A stretch of DNA of 61,362 nt from Clostridia bacterium (GTDB lineage: Bacteria; Bacillota; Clostridia; Christensenellales; Aristaeellaceae), in contig JAFZPV010000030.1 in assembly GCA_017552535.1 (NCBI GenBank), positions 1 through 61,362 on the forward strand, read 5' to 3'. Every line of letters starts with the position of its first letter. Position 1 is the stretch's first letter. The translations under genes were made by a program, and so were the position numbers. The notes beneath the pieces are model-generated. The model had not been told where the DNA came from and searched no databases. It saw only the letters and a program-made list of their open reading frames with translations. Positions 42,745 through 51,468 of this stretch are shown here, piece by piece.

Positions 42745-43000
42745 TACATCAAACCTGTGAGGAAGAGGTAGTAACCGCCATGCGACGCATGAGCGAGCCG
42801 CGGAGGGTGCAAGCGCGGCGCGGACGCGGCGGCGAATGGGCCTTCCGAGGGCGAAACGAAATGTGAGCCGGAGGCGGCGCTCCGTTATCAAACGCTACCG
42901 CGGCACGTACGCGGCAGAGAGGGCGCCCATGCGCCAATACGGGTGGCACCGCAGAAATGTGTTTTTTGTCCCGGAAGTTCGTCTTCCGGGACTTGTTTTA
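42745..43000 (+). promoter_or_regulatory. T-box riboswitch, tryptophan-specific
   Basis: The leader has the stem I start GAGGAAGAGGTAGTAA (about 42758-42773), the distal AGCGAGCC and GGAGGGTGCAAGC motifs, a specifier region GAATGGGCCTTCCGAG with TGG at 42837-42839 (Trp), and the T-box ACGGGTGGCACCGC near 42939-42952. The terminator GTCCCGGAAG/CTTCCGGGAC (42968-42992) with TTGTTTTA follows. Uncharged tRNA-Trp should favour the antiterminator and switch on the cupin gene and trpS. Confidence 0.92.
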
Positions 43001-43022
43001 TTTCCGCAGGAGGTTATGCATC

Positions 43023-43346
43023 ATGACAGTGAAAAACGCGTCCGTCCCCTACGACATCCTGAACGACAAGAGCCGCCGCAAGATCCTGGCCCACGCCGGA
43101 ACGCAGATGATGGTGGAGGTGACCTTCGACAAGGGCGGCGAAGGCGCGCCCCACCGCCATCCCCACGAGCAGATCACCTATGTGGCCAAGGGCCGCTTCC
43201 TCTTTACGGTGGAAGGCGAAGACAGCATCGTGGAAAAGGGCGACAGCCTCTACTTTCCCCCCAACGCCCTGCACGGCTGTACGGCGCTGGAGGACGGCGT
43301 GCTGGTGGACATCTTCACACCCCAGCGCGAGGACTTTCTGAAATAA
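43023..43346 (+). CDS. Small cupin-domain protein in the Trp T-box operon
   Basis: The 107-residue protein is a single cupin barrel: HRHPHEQITYVAKGRFLFTV contains the first metal-binding motif (H-x-H-x3-E pattern) and PPNALHGCTALEDG the second with His. It could bind a metal and a small ligand or act as an isomerase or dioxygenase-like enzyme. GCAGGAGG is 9 nt before ATG 43023. The T-box terminator lies just before it and trpS starts 22 nt after, so the cupin is under tryptophan control. I do not know a defined role for a cupin in this setting. Confidence 0.87.
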   Translation: MTVKNASVPYDILNDKSRRKILAHAGTQMMVEVTFDKGGEGAPHRHPHEQITYVAKGRFLFTVEGEDSIVEKGDSLYFPPNALHGCTALEDGVLVDIFTPQREDFLK

Positions 43347-43368
43347 TAAACCATACGGGAGTGATATC

Positions 43369-44382
43369 ATGGAAAACGCAGCTGAAAACAGAAAACGCAT
43401 CTTTTCGGGCATCCAGCCCACGGGCAACCTGACGCTGGGCAACTACATCGGCGCCCTGCGCAATTTCGGCATCCTGCAGAGCGAGTACGACTGCCTGTAT
43501 TCCATCGTGGACATGCACGCCATCACCGTGAGGCAGGACCCCGCCGCCCTGCGCAAGGCATGCCTGCGCACCATGGCCATCTTTCTGGCCAGCGGCCTGG
43601 ACCCGGAAAAGAACATCATCTATTTCCAGAGCCAGGTGCCCCAGCACGCGGAGCTCGGATGGATACTGAACTGCTTTACCTACATGGGCGAATTGAGCCG
43701 CATGACCCAGTTCAAGGACAAAAGCGCCAAGCACGCCGACAACATCAACGCCGGCCTGTTCACCTACCCCGTGCTGATGGCGGCAGACATCCTTCTGTAC
43801 ATGACGGACCTGGTGCCCATCGGCGCGGACCAGAAGCAGCACCTGGAGCTGGCCCGGGACATCGCCCTGCGCTTTAACGCCATCTACGGCGACGTGTTCA
43901 CCGTGCCGGAAGGCTACTTCCCCAAGGTGGGCGCGCGCATCATGAGCCTGCAGGAACCCACCCGCAAGATGAGCAAGAGCGACCCCGAGGAGTGCTACAT
44001 CGCGATCCTGGACGAGCCGGACGTGATACGCAGAAAGTTCCGCCGCGCGGTGACGGACTGCGAAGCCTGCGTGGCCTTCGATCCCGAAAACCGCCCCGGC
44101 ATCGCCAACCTCATGAGCATCATGAACGCCCTGACCGGCAAGAGCATGGAGACCATCACCGATGAATACGCGGGCAAGGGCTACGGCGCCTTCAAGGACG
44201 CCGTGGCGGACTGCGTGATCGCAGTGCTGGAGCCCATCCAGCAGGAATACAAGCGCATCTCCGGCGACAAGGCGTACCTGGAGCAGGTGATGGTGAGCGG
44301 CCGCGAGCGTGCGGCCCAGATCGCCTACCGCACCATGCTCAAGGTGCGCAAAAAGGTGGGCCTGGCGGCGCTCAAGCTGTAA
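43369..44382 (+). CDS. trpS: Tryptophanyl-tRNA synthetase
   Basis: The 337-residue class I synthetase charges tRNA-Trp. The HIGH-type motif is PTGNLTLGNY (about 17-26), with IVDMHAIT and PVLMAADILLYMTDLVPIGADQ in the core, and KMSKS at 200-204. Length is normal for the bacterial enzyme. GGGAG precedes ATG 43369. It is controlled by the T-box upstream, as expected from its UGG specifier. Confidence 0.97.
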   Translation: MENAAENRKRIFSGIQPTGNLTLGNYIGALRNFGILQSEYDCLYSIVDMHAITVRQDPAALRKACLRTMAIFLASGLDPEKNIIYFQSQVPQHAELGWILNCFTYMGELSRMTQFKDKSAKHADNINAGLFTYPVLMAADILLYMTDLVPIGADQKQHLELARDIALRFNAIYGDVFTVPEGYFPKVGARIMSLQEPTRKMSKSDPEECYIAILDEPDVIRRKFRRAVTDCEACVAFDPENRPGIANLMSIMNALTGKSMETITDEYAGKGYGAFKDAVADCVIAVLEPIQQEYKRISGDKAYLEQVMVSGRERAAQIAYRTMLKVRKKVGLAALKL

Positions 44383-44410
44383 AGGCCGCCAAATAAGAGG
44401 CAAATACCGA

Positions 44411-45712
44411 ATGAACACATTTGATTCCGCCGCCTCCGCCGCGGCATGGATCAACGGCGAACGCTGGAAGGGCGAAAAGAACGGGCTGCAGAACACCCGG
44501 GCGCTCCTGGCCGCCCTGGGCGACCCCCAGAAGCGCATGGGCACCATATGGCACGTGGCCGGAACCAACGGCAAGGGTTCCACCTGCGCCTTTCTGGACG
44601 CGGCGCTGAGGGAGCTTACGCCCCGCGTGGGGCTGTTCACCTCGCCCTACCTGCGGTTTTTCAACGAGCGCATCGTTTTCGGCGGGCAGCCGATACCGGA
44701 CGAAGAGCTGGTGCAGGCCGCCTCCCTGGTGCGCGAAAAAGCGGAATCGCTGGCCGTTCAGGGCATACGCTGCACCACCTTCGAACTGCTCACAGCCTGC
44801 GCCTGCGTGTATTTTGAACGCATGGGCGCCGAGCACGCGGTGATGGAGGTGGGCATGGGCGGACGGCTGGATTCCACCAACGTGCTGCCCGCCGACATCA
44901 GCCTGATCGCCATGATCGGCATGGACCACATGGGGAGCCTGGGTGACACCATAGAGAAGATCGCCGCCGAGAAGGCGGGCATCTTCAAGCCCGGCGTGCC
45001 CGCTGCAGTGATGAACCAGGACAAAAGCGTGCTGGATGTGTTCGCCCGCGCCGCCCGCAAGACCGGCGCGCCGCTGTACGTAACAGGTGAGCCTGAGATC
45101 ACGGCCCTGGACGCCGGCGGATGCGAGTTCCGCCTGCTTCTGCCCTGCTCGGGCGAGATCAGGCAGCGCGTGAACATTCCCGGCCTTCATCAGGCCAAAA
45201 ACGCCGCCCTGGCCCTGAGCGCCCTGGACGCAGCGCTTCACAGCGGGCTGCTTTCGGCAAGCAGCCACGAAAGCTGCTTACGCGCCTTCAGTCAGGGCAT
45301 CCGGAAGGCTGCCTGGCCCGGGCGCCTGGACATGCGGGGCAGCGTGCTGATCGACTGCGCCCACAATCCCCAGGGCGCTTCAGCCCTGAAGGAGTACGCA
45401 CAGGCCTTCTTCCGGGGCCGCAGAAAGGTGCTTCTGACCGGCATGATGCGCGACAAGCAGGTGGAAGCGTGCGCGAAGATCTTTTCTTCCTTCGCAGACG
45501 AAGTGGTCGCCACCCGGGTGAACTGGCCCAGGGCCATGGACGAAAAGGAGCTTGCCGGGGTTTATCCTTCCTGCGCCGGCGCGTTTGGCAGCGTGAAAGA
45601 CGCGCTGGCTTTCGCGCAAGAGCTGGCGGGGCCGGAGGGCCTGGTGGTCTGCGCCGGCAGCGTGTATCTGGCCGGCGAGGTGATCAACCTGCTGGAAGAT
45701 CGATCCCATTAA
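44411..45712 (+). CDS. folC: Bifunctional folylpolyglutamate/dihydrofolate synthase
   Basis: The 433-residue Mur-ligase-family enzyme adds glutamate to dihydropteroate or folate. It has the P-loop GTNGKGST (51-58), TSPYLRFFNERI, TTFELLTACA, MEVGMGGRLDSTNV, the catalytic AAEKAGIFKPGVPAA and DCAHNPQGASAL. TAAGAGG lies 10 nt before ATG 44411; the frame is open earlier inside trpS. It starts 28 nt after trpS and probably shares the T-box transcript. Confidence 0.95.
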   Translation: MNTFDSAASAAAWINGERWKGEKNGLQNTRALLAALGDPQKRMGTIWHVAGTNGKGSTCAFLDAALRELTPRVGLFTSPYLRFFNERIVFGGQPIPDEELVQAASLVREKAESLAVQGIRCTTFELLTACACVYFERMGAEHAVMEVGMGGRLDSTNVLPADISLIAMIGMDHMGSLGDTIEKIAAEKAGIFKPGVPAAVMNQDKSVLDVFARAARKTGAPLYVTGEPEITALDAGGCEFRLLLPCSGEIRQRVNIPGLHQAKNAALALSALDAALHSGLLSASSHESCLRAFSQGIRKAAWPGRLDMRGSVLIDCAHNPQGASALKEYAQAFFRGRRKVLLTGMMRDKQVEACAKIFSSFADEVVATRVNWPRAMDEKELAGVYPSCAGAFGSVKDALAFAQELAGPEGLVVCAGSVYLAGEVINLLEDRSH

Positions 45713-45724
45713 AAGTTCATTTGC

Positions 45725-45752
45725 ACGGCGGGCGGCACCCCGCCGTTTTTTT
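45725..45752 (+). terminator. Rho-independent terminator after folC
   Basis: ACGGCGGG/CCCGCCGT stem is followed by seven T residues. Confidence 0.88.
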
Positions 45753-45823
45753 CTGCCCGCGCGCCGGAACAAATGCCCCGCATGGGCGTCCCATAGGAGA
45801 ATCCATTACGGGAGATGATAGAT

Positions 45824-48046
45824 TTGAAACGCGTGCTTGCACTTTTTATCGCCCTCGCCCTGTTTGCGGGCGTGCCGGCAGCCCTTGCCGACGAACCCCT
45901 CACCGACGCCATGACCCGCGTGACCTTAGCGGCCGTGGAGGCGCTGGACATTCTCGACACCTACGACGAATTCAGCGGCGACCTGTACGAAGGCCGCTGG
46001 TCGCTGAACTGGTCAGGAGAAGCCGGCTTTGCCAGCGCGCTGGTGGACGCGGACGGTCAGGTGATGAACTATTACCGTTACGACAACCGCGAGATCTACG
46101 ACCGCGGCGGCTTTTACGCCTCCTTTCCCAAGTACGGGCCGGAAGAACTGAAGAACACCGCGGACGGATTTCTGAGCCGCGTGATCACCAGGCCCGGCTG
46201 GAGCTGGATCCTCAAGGACATTCAGCCCTCCCTGATCCGCAGCGCCTACGACGCGGCACGGGTGAACGGAACTCTGCTTTGGGGCGGCGTGGAGACGGAT
46301 ATCAGCTTTGCCCTTGCCATCGATCCCGCCAGCCTGCAGGTGAACAGCTTTTACCGCTCGGACGCCTATGCCGAATACACCCAAAGCGAAGATGCCGGCA
46401 CTGAGTACTTTGGCCGCGAGGGCGAAAGCTTCTTCCACACAGACGCTTCCTGCAGCGGCGCGGACGGCATGCAGCCCAAAGCCCTGCACGACTGGGCAGG
46501 CCTCGGCATGCGTCCCTGCCCCGTGTGCACCGCGAATGAAGAAGCAAAAGCCGCCGCCGGGAAGACGCTGCTTGCCGCCCAGGGCATGGAGGCTGTGTAT
46601 TATGTGACGGACGAAAAGGACATGGCCCGGCTGGTGTACGTGCGCACCGACCGCACGCCCTTGGCCGTGCGGCTTTCGGACGGAAAGCTCGTGGACTGGA
46701 CAAAGAACGAAGTTATGTACACCGCCGAGGCGGCGATGGACGAGGACGCAGGCCCGGCCGAGATGAAGGTTTCCGGCCGCAGCCTGACCGAAACGGAGAA
46801 AAGCGGCATCCAGATGTATGAAGGCGCAGTACCCACTGCGGAGCTGGACGCGCGCCTCAGGGCCATGCCGGAGCTGGGCCTGAAGGACACGGACGTGCTG
46901 GAAAGGGCGGATTATTCCGTGAACGATAAAAAGCCCTGCGCCTATCTGGTGTACCGCCGCGATCTGAACGACGGCGAGGTATGGCGCAACTTCACGCTGG
47001 ACGCGCTCACGGGACGAATCACGAACCTGTATTCCTATTCCTCCGAATATGCCCGCACCGGCGGCAAGCCGGACACCCAGGCCTGGCAGGGCACCGCGGA
47101 CGCCTTTATCAATGCGTACTACGGCGAGTATTCCGGCATGCTGCGCCTCACCTCGTCGGATGCCGACGCGCCTCTGGGCAGCCGGGAAGCCACCGTGAGC
47201 TATACCTACACCCGCCAGCACGAGGGCTTCCTCTTCCGCGAGAACTCCGTCACGGTGCGCATAGACCCGGCAGACGGCAGCGTGTGCGGCTTTATGCTGA
47301 ACTGGAACGACGGGCAGGAATTCTATTCCGCCGACAAAGACGCGCTGATCGGCGAAGAAAAGGCGGCGCGGCTGTGGTCCTCACCCTCCGGCGAGCCGGA
47401 GCCCAGGCTTATGTATCTCAGCGTTCCCGTAAAGGCGGAAGACGGAAAGGTCACCTATGCCCTCACGCTGTGCTGGCAGTTCGTGCGGGACGAAAGCGTA
47501 TACGCCGTGGACGCCGTGACCGGGGAAGCGTACGGCTCGAAGCCCGACTCCGACAGCCGCTTCACGTATCCTGAAAGCGCCGGCATGCTGTATGAAAACG
47601 AGGTGCGCCTGCTGGGCGGTTACGGCGTGGGCCTGAGTGAATGCGGGTTTACCGCGTCCGATCTGTGCACGCCGGAGGCGCTCATGCACCTGGTGCTGCA
47701 GGCGGGCGGAAACGAGACCGGCGACCGGATGGAGCCGGACGCCCTCAGGAGGCTTTTCCGCAATCTCTACGGCACGCTGCCTGAAGCTCAGGACGGACAT
47801 ATCAGCCGCGGCGAGCTGGCCCGGGTGATGGCGGAAGCAGCCGGTTACGGCCAGGCGGCAAAGCTCACCGGCATCTACGCAAGCAGCGCCGCGGATTGGG
47901 ATACTGTGCCCGAAGAGCTGAAGGGCAGCCTGGCCATCGCCGGGGCTCTGGGGCTGATCGGGCAGACTGAAACGGGTTTTGACTGGCAGTCTCCCGCCCT
48001 GGCCGCCGACGCCGCCCACGCGGTATACGCGCTTCTGAGCCGCTGA
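45824..48046 (+). CDS. Secreted YcdB/YcdC-repeat protein with degenerate SLH-like C-terminus
   Basis: The 740-residue protein starts LKRVLALFIALALFAGVPAA, a signal peptide, when TTG 45824 is used; GGGAG is 9 nt upstream, whereas ATG 45815 overlaps it. YcdB/PepSY-like repeats are seen (VTVRIDPADGSVCGFMLNWN; DAFINAYYGEYSGML). An inserted motif FFHTDASCSGADGMQ...CPVC (around residues 205-240) has His/Cys spacing like the H-x5-C...CxxC wall-associated metal motif. The last ~100 residues (HISRGELARVMAEAAGYGQ) look SLH-like, suggesting attachment to the cell surface. Confidence 0.8.
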   Translation: MKRVLALFIALALFAGVPAALADEPLTDAMTRVTLAAVEALDILDTYDEFSGDLYEGRWSLNWSGEAGFASALVDADGQVMNYYRYDNREIYDRGGFYASFPKYGPEELKNTADGFLSRVITRPGWSWILKDIQPSLIRSAYDAARVNGTLLWGGVETDISFALAIDPASLQVNSFYRSDAYAEYTQSEDAGTEYFGREGESFFHTDASCSGADGMQPKALHDWAGLGMRPCPVCTANEEAKAAAGKTLLAAQGMEAVYYVTDEKDMARLVYVRTDRTPLAVRLSDGKLVDWTKNEVMYTAEAAMDEDAGPAEMKVSGRSLTETEKSGIQMYEGAVPTAELDARLRAMPELGLKDTDVLERADYSVNDKKPCAYLVYRRDLNDGEVWRNFTLDALTGRITNLYSYSSEYARTGGKPDTQAWQGTADAFINAYYGEYSGMLRLTSSDADAPLGSREATVSYTYTRQHEGFLFRENSVTVRIDPADGSVCGFMLNWNDGQEFYSADKDALIGEEKAARLWSSPSGEPEPRLMYLSVPVKAEDGKVTYALTLCWQFVRDESVYAVDAVTGEAYGSKPDSDSRFTYPESAGMLYENEVRLLGGYGVGLSECGFTASDLCTPEALMHLVLQAGGNETGDRMEPDALRRLFRNLYGTLPEAQDGHISRGELARVMAEAAGYGQAAKLTGIYASSAADWDTVPEELKGSLAIAGALGLIGQTETGFDWQSPALAADAAHAVYALLSR

Positions 48047-48092
48047 GAAAGCGGATTTGCATTGTTCTTATGCATATCTCAACATATAATGC

Positions 48093-48121
48093 TTGCCAAA
48101 AGTTCAACAATATGGTAAAAT
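48093..48121 (+). promoter_or_regulatory. Promoter of the HU gene
   Basis: TTGCCA (48093-48098), 17-bp spacer, TAAAAT (48116-48121). Confidence 0.78.
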
Positions 48122-48163
48122 AAAGCAAAATGGCGCTTTTGGAGCGCAGAAAGGAGAACATGC

Positions 48164-48442
48164 ATGAATAAGCGCGATCTGATCGAAACTGTAGCCGCCT
48201 CCGCCGAGATCACCAAAAAGGAAGCGGAGAAGGTTGTTACCGCTACCCTGGACGCGATCGTGGAAGGCCTCGTCAAGGAGGGCAAAGTCGTTCTGCCCGG
48301 TTTCGGTTCCTTTGAGACCCGCATCCGCACCGAGCGCGTAGCCCGCAACATCAAGATCGGTGCCAAGATCAAGGTGCCCGCCAAGAAGGCCCCCGCCTTC
48401 AAGCCCGGCAAAGCCATGAAGGACGCCGTCGAGAAGAAGTAA
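48164..48442 (+). CDS. hup: HU family DNA-binding protein
   Basis: The 92-residue protein bends and compacts DNA as a dimer. It starts MNKRDLIETVAASAEITKKE, has the GFGSFETRIR hinge, ARNIKIGAKIKVPAKKAPA for the DNA-binding arms (with NIKIG in place of the usual NPQTG) and KPGKAMKDAV. AAAGGAG lies before the ATG. It is a single-gene unit with its own promoter and terminator. Confidence 0.97.
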   Translation: MNKRDLIETVAASAEITKKEAEKVVTATLDAIVEGLVKEGKVVLPGFGSFETRIRTERVARNIKIGAKIKVPAKKAPAFKPGKAMKDAVEKK

Positions 48443-48460
48443 TCCTTCTGCGAAGACCGC

Positions 48461-48502
48461 CGCTGGAAATGAGATGATATTTCATTTCCAGCGTTTGTTT
48501 TT
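48461..48502 (+). terminator. Rho-independent terminator of the HU gene
   Basis: CGCTGGAAATGA/TTCATTTCCAGCG stem is followed by TTTGTTTTT. Confidence 0.92.
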
Positions 48503-48858
48503 GGAGCTGTATGCCCGGTCCTGATCCGGCCCGGAATCTGCCGCCGGCAAATGAATGAGAAGGCCAATTCCCAAGCTCCGGTGAAAGCCCGCTGTGATCG
48601 ATTCGGAATGCATTTTACTTAAATAAACTAAACTAGACAATTTCTGATCTGAAATAAGTAAATTAATGCAAAGTCTGTGACGGAACCATATCAATTATTG
48701 TCTTGACACCGGGTATAATATATAGGCGGCGGGTTCGCAGGCGATGACAAGAAAAGAGAACCGTCTTTCGCAGTTTTCCGCACACACCGCTTCAGCCCGC
48801 TTCCGCCGGACGTGCCCGTCCCGGGCAGCGGCAGATCACTTTTCGGGAGGAGAACGAC
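48503..48858. other. Intergenic region before the AraC-type regulator
   Basis: No gene is convincing. The stretch 48600-48725 is AT-rich. A TTGACA (48703) and a TATAAT (48714) are present but only 5 bp apart, so they cannot form one normal promoter; TATAAT may act with a poor -35 upstream. Short open frames here lack Shine-Dalgarno support. Confidence 0.5.
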
Positions 48859-49767
48859 ATGGAAGAAAAAGCAAGAAGCGAAGTCATGTCGCGCAGCCGT
48901 TTTCCGGACGGCTTCCGCATTCTCAAAGGAAAGCAGGAATTCGTGACTTATATCGAGCACTCATCCGTGCGCGTGTGGTATTCCGACACCCCGCAGTCCT
49001 ACGACGCCCACAGCCATTCCGCTGTGGAGATCATCATACCCATCCAGGGCGAAGTCGAGTATACGGTAATGGATTTTTCCTACCGCGTACAGGCAGGCGA
49101 GGTGCTCATCGTGCCGCCAACCTGGCAGCACAGCCTGAGCATGAACGAGGGCAGTTCCCGCTTTCTGATCCTGTTCGAGCCGGACAACCTGTTTTCCATG
49201 CGTGACATGCAGCTGGTGGAGGCGCTGCTCAAGCTGCCCATGTACCTTTCGGAGGAAGACGAAGCCCGCGAGGACGTGCGCGAACTGCTGATGAAGGTGG
49301 TGGAGTGCTACAACAAGCGGGACTTTCTGTGGAATTCCATGTGCTACAGCTACCTTCTGCAGATGTACGTGCGGCTTGGACAGGGCAACATGGACAGGGA
49401 TCTGCACCACACGGGGCAGCGCGGCCTGCGGACCGATTCCGAGATCATGGACAGTGCCAGGCTGTACATCGACCAGAACTACATGATGGACATCGACTTG
49501 AGCGACGCCAGTGCCTTCGTGGGTTTTTCGCGATGCTACTTTTCACGCCTGTTCAAGCGGCAGACGGGCACGTCGTTTTCCGAGTATCTGCGGCAGAAGC
49601 GCGTGTCCATGGCGGAGGAGCTGCTGGTGCACACGCGCCAGCCCGTGCAGGACATCGCACTGAACGTGGGCTTTGGCAGCATCGCCACCTTCAACCGGGT
49701 GTTCCGCGGCACGAAGAGCTGCACCCCGTCTCAGTACCGGGAGATATACGGAGATTTTCTGAAATAA
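48859..49767 (+). CDS. AraC family transcriptional regulator
   Basis: The 302-residue protein has an N-terminal cupin sensor (DAHSHSAVEIIIPIQGEVEY, VQAGEVLIVPPTWQHSL) and a C-terminal double helix-turn-helix (DIDLSDASAFVGFSRCYFSR and DIALNVGFGSIATFNRVFR, with the final TPSQYREI). Such regulators usually respond to sugars and activate nearby genes. GGGAGGAGAACGAC precedes the ATG. The next gene, an L-fucose-isomerase-family enzyme with its own promoter, is the likely target. Confidence 0.93.
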   Translation: MEEKARSEVMSRSRFPDGFRILKGKQEFVTYIEHSSVRVWYSDTPQSYDAHSHSAVEIIIPIQGEVEYTVMDFSYRVQAGEVLIVPPTWQHSLSMNEGSSRFLILFEPDNLFSMRDMQLVEALLKLPMYLSEEDEAREDVRELLMKVVECYNKRDFLWNSMCYSYLLQMYVRLGQGNMDRDLHHTGQRGLRTDSEIMDSARLYIDQNYMMDIDLSDASAFVGFSRCYFSRLFKRQTGTSFSEYLRQKRVSMAEELLVHTRQPVQDIALNVGFGSIATFNRVFRGTKSCTPSQYREIYGDFLK

Positions 49768-49802
49768 GCTGCGCGCCCCATGGCGCGGCGCCAACTCTTT
49801 TC

Positions 49803-49830
49803 TTGACACCCGCCGCGCTTTGAGTATAAT
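49803..49830 (+). promoter_or_regulatory. Promoter of the fucose-isomerase-family gene
   Basis: TTGACA (49803-49808), 16-bp spacer, TATAAT (49825-49830), 38 nt before the gene. Confidence 0.82.
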
Positions 49831-49867
49831 GCATCGTGGAAATTAATATACGCTTGGAGGACTAAGT

Positions 49868-51355
49868 ATGAACAACATCCCCGAAGTAAAGCTCGGCATC
49901 ATCGCCGTGAGCCGCGACTGTTTCCCCATCGACCTGGCGGAGCGCCGCCGCACCGCCGTGGTAAAGGCGCTCAAGAAAAAGGGCGTCAAGGTGACCGAGA
50001 TCAAGACCATCATCGAAGGCGGCATCGACCAGAACGTTCTGGAAGCCTACGAGGAGATCAAAAAGAGCAAGATCAACGCCCTGGCCGTGTTCCTGGGCAA
50101 CTTCGGCCCCGAAGGCCCTGAGACCGCCATCGCCAAGATGTTCGGCGGCCCCGTGATGTACTGTGCGGCGGCGGAAGAGAACATCGGAGTTCTGTCCTCC
50201 GAGCGCGGCGACGCCTTCTGCGGCATGCTCAACGCCTCCTACAACCTCAAGCTCTCCGATATCAACGCCTACATTCCCGAGTATCCCGTGGGCACCGCCG
50301 AGGAAGTGGCCGGCATGATCGCCGAGTGGCTGCCCACCGCGCGCACCCTGCTGGGCCTCAAGGATCTCAAGATCATCACCTTCGGCCCCCGTCCCTTCGA
50401 CTTCCTGGCCTGCAACGCCCCCATCGCCCCCCTGTTCAAGCTGGGCGTGAACGTGCAGGAGAACAGCGAGCTTGACCTGCTCAAGGCCTACAAGGAGCAC
50501 GCCAACGACCCGCGCATTCCCGCCAAGATCAAGGAAATGGAAGACGAGCTGGGCGAAGGCAACAAGATGCCCGGCATCCTGCCCCGCCTGGCGCAGTACG
50601 AGCTGACGCTGCTGGACTGGATCGAAGCCAACAAGGGCGCCAGCAAGTACGTGGTGATGGCCAACAAGTGCTGGCCCGCATTCCAGACCGAGTTCGGTTT
50701 TGTGCCCTGCTACGTGAACAGCCGCCTGACCGCCATGGGCATCCCCGTAGCCTGCGAGGTGGACATCTACGGCGCGCTGAGCGAGTTCATCGGCACCTGC
50801 GTGACCGGCGAGCCCGTGACGCTGCTGGACATCAACAACACCGTGCCCGCTGACATGTACAAGCAGTCCATCCAGGGCAAGTACGATTACCGCGCCAACG
50901 AGGTCTTCATGGGCTTCCACTGCGGCAACACCCCCATGTGCCGCCTGGTGAAGGGCAAGATGAGCTATCAGCTGATCATGAACCGCGGCCTGGAAGGCGG
51001 CGGGACCCCGGACATCACCCGCGGCACCCTGGAAGGCGACATCGCCCCCGGTGCCATCACCTTCTTCCGCCTGCAGGGCAACAAGGACTCCCGCCTCCAG
51101 GCGTACATCGCCCAGGGCGAAGTGCTGCCCGTAGCCACCCAGAGCTTTGGCGGCATCGGCGTGTTCGCGATCCCCGAGATGAACCGCTTCTACCGTTACG
51201 TGCTGATCGAGGACGGCTATCCGCACCACGGCGCGGTGGCGTTCGGCCATGTGGGCAAGCAGATCTTCGACGTGATGAAGCTTTTGGGCATCGAGAAGAT
51301 CAGCTACAACCAGCCCGCCTGCCTGCCCTATCCCAAGGAGAACCCCTTCAAATAA
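49868..51355 (+). CDS. L-fucose/L-arabinose isomerase family protein
   Basis: The 495-residue protein has the FucI/AraA-type three-domain fold: LGIIAVSRDCFPIDLAERRR, FLGNFGPEGPETAIAKMFGG, AFQTEFGFVPCYVNSRL, ACEVDIYGALSEFI with a metal-binding Glu, LLDINNTV with Asp, and MGFHCGNTP with His. Members convert aldoses to ketoses with manganese; many gut members of this branch are called fucose isomerase without proof. It is monocistronic with its own strong promoter next to the AraC gene. The sugar cannot be named with confidence. Confidence 0.87.
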   Translation: MNNIPEVKLGIIAVSRDCFPIDLAERRRTAVVKALKKKGVKVTEIKTIIEGGIDQNVLEAYEEIKKSKINALAVFLGNFGPEGPETAIAKMFGGPVMYCAAAEENIGVLSSERGDAFCGMLNASYNLKLSDINAYIPEYPVGTAEEVAGMIAEWLPTARTLLGLKDLKIITFGPRPFDFLACNAPIAPLFKLGVNVQENSELDLLKAYKEHANDPRIPAKIKEMEDELGEGNKMPGILPRLAQYELTLLDWIEANKGASKYVVMANKCWPAFQTEFGFVPCYVNSRLTAMGIPVACEVDIYGALSEFIGTCVTGEPVTLLDINNTVPADMYKQSIQGKYDYRANEVFMGFHCGNTPMCRLVKGKMSYQLIMNRGLEGGGTPDITRGTLEGDIAPGAITFFRLQGNKDSRLQAYIAQGEVLPVATQSFGGIGVFAIPEMNRFYRYVLIEDGYPHHGAVAFGHVGKQIFDVMKLLGIEKISYNQPACLPYPKENPFK

Positions 51356-51368
51356 TCCGTTTGCCCGC

Positions 51369-51463
51369 GCGGGAGGAGGCCGGCGCGCCTCCTCCCGCTT
51401 CCCGCCGGCGCCGCGCCCCATCCGCGCCGGAACGCGCCCGCAGGCCCAAACGGCCGTTTTTTT
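51369..51463 (+). terminator. GC-rich hairpin leader ending in a T-run, before the ECF S gene
   Basis: Two strong hairpins, GCGGGAGGAGGC/GCCTCCTCCCGC (51369-51398) and CCGGCGC/GCGCCGG (51405-51430), are followed by the palindrome AAACGGCCGTTT with TTTTTTT (51457-51463). The first may end the isomerase transcript. The last T-run is only 5 nt before the ATG of the next gene, leaving no Shine-Dalgarno. Confidence 0.6.
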
Positions 51464-51468
51464 GTATC

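Noticed and set aside
48703-48719. TTGACA plus TATAAT before the AraC-type gene as a promoter
   Set aside because: The two boxes are only 5 bp apart, so they cannot be used together by sigma-A polymerase.
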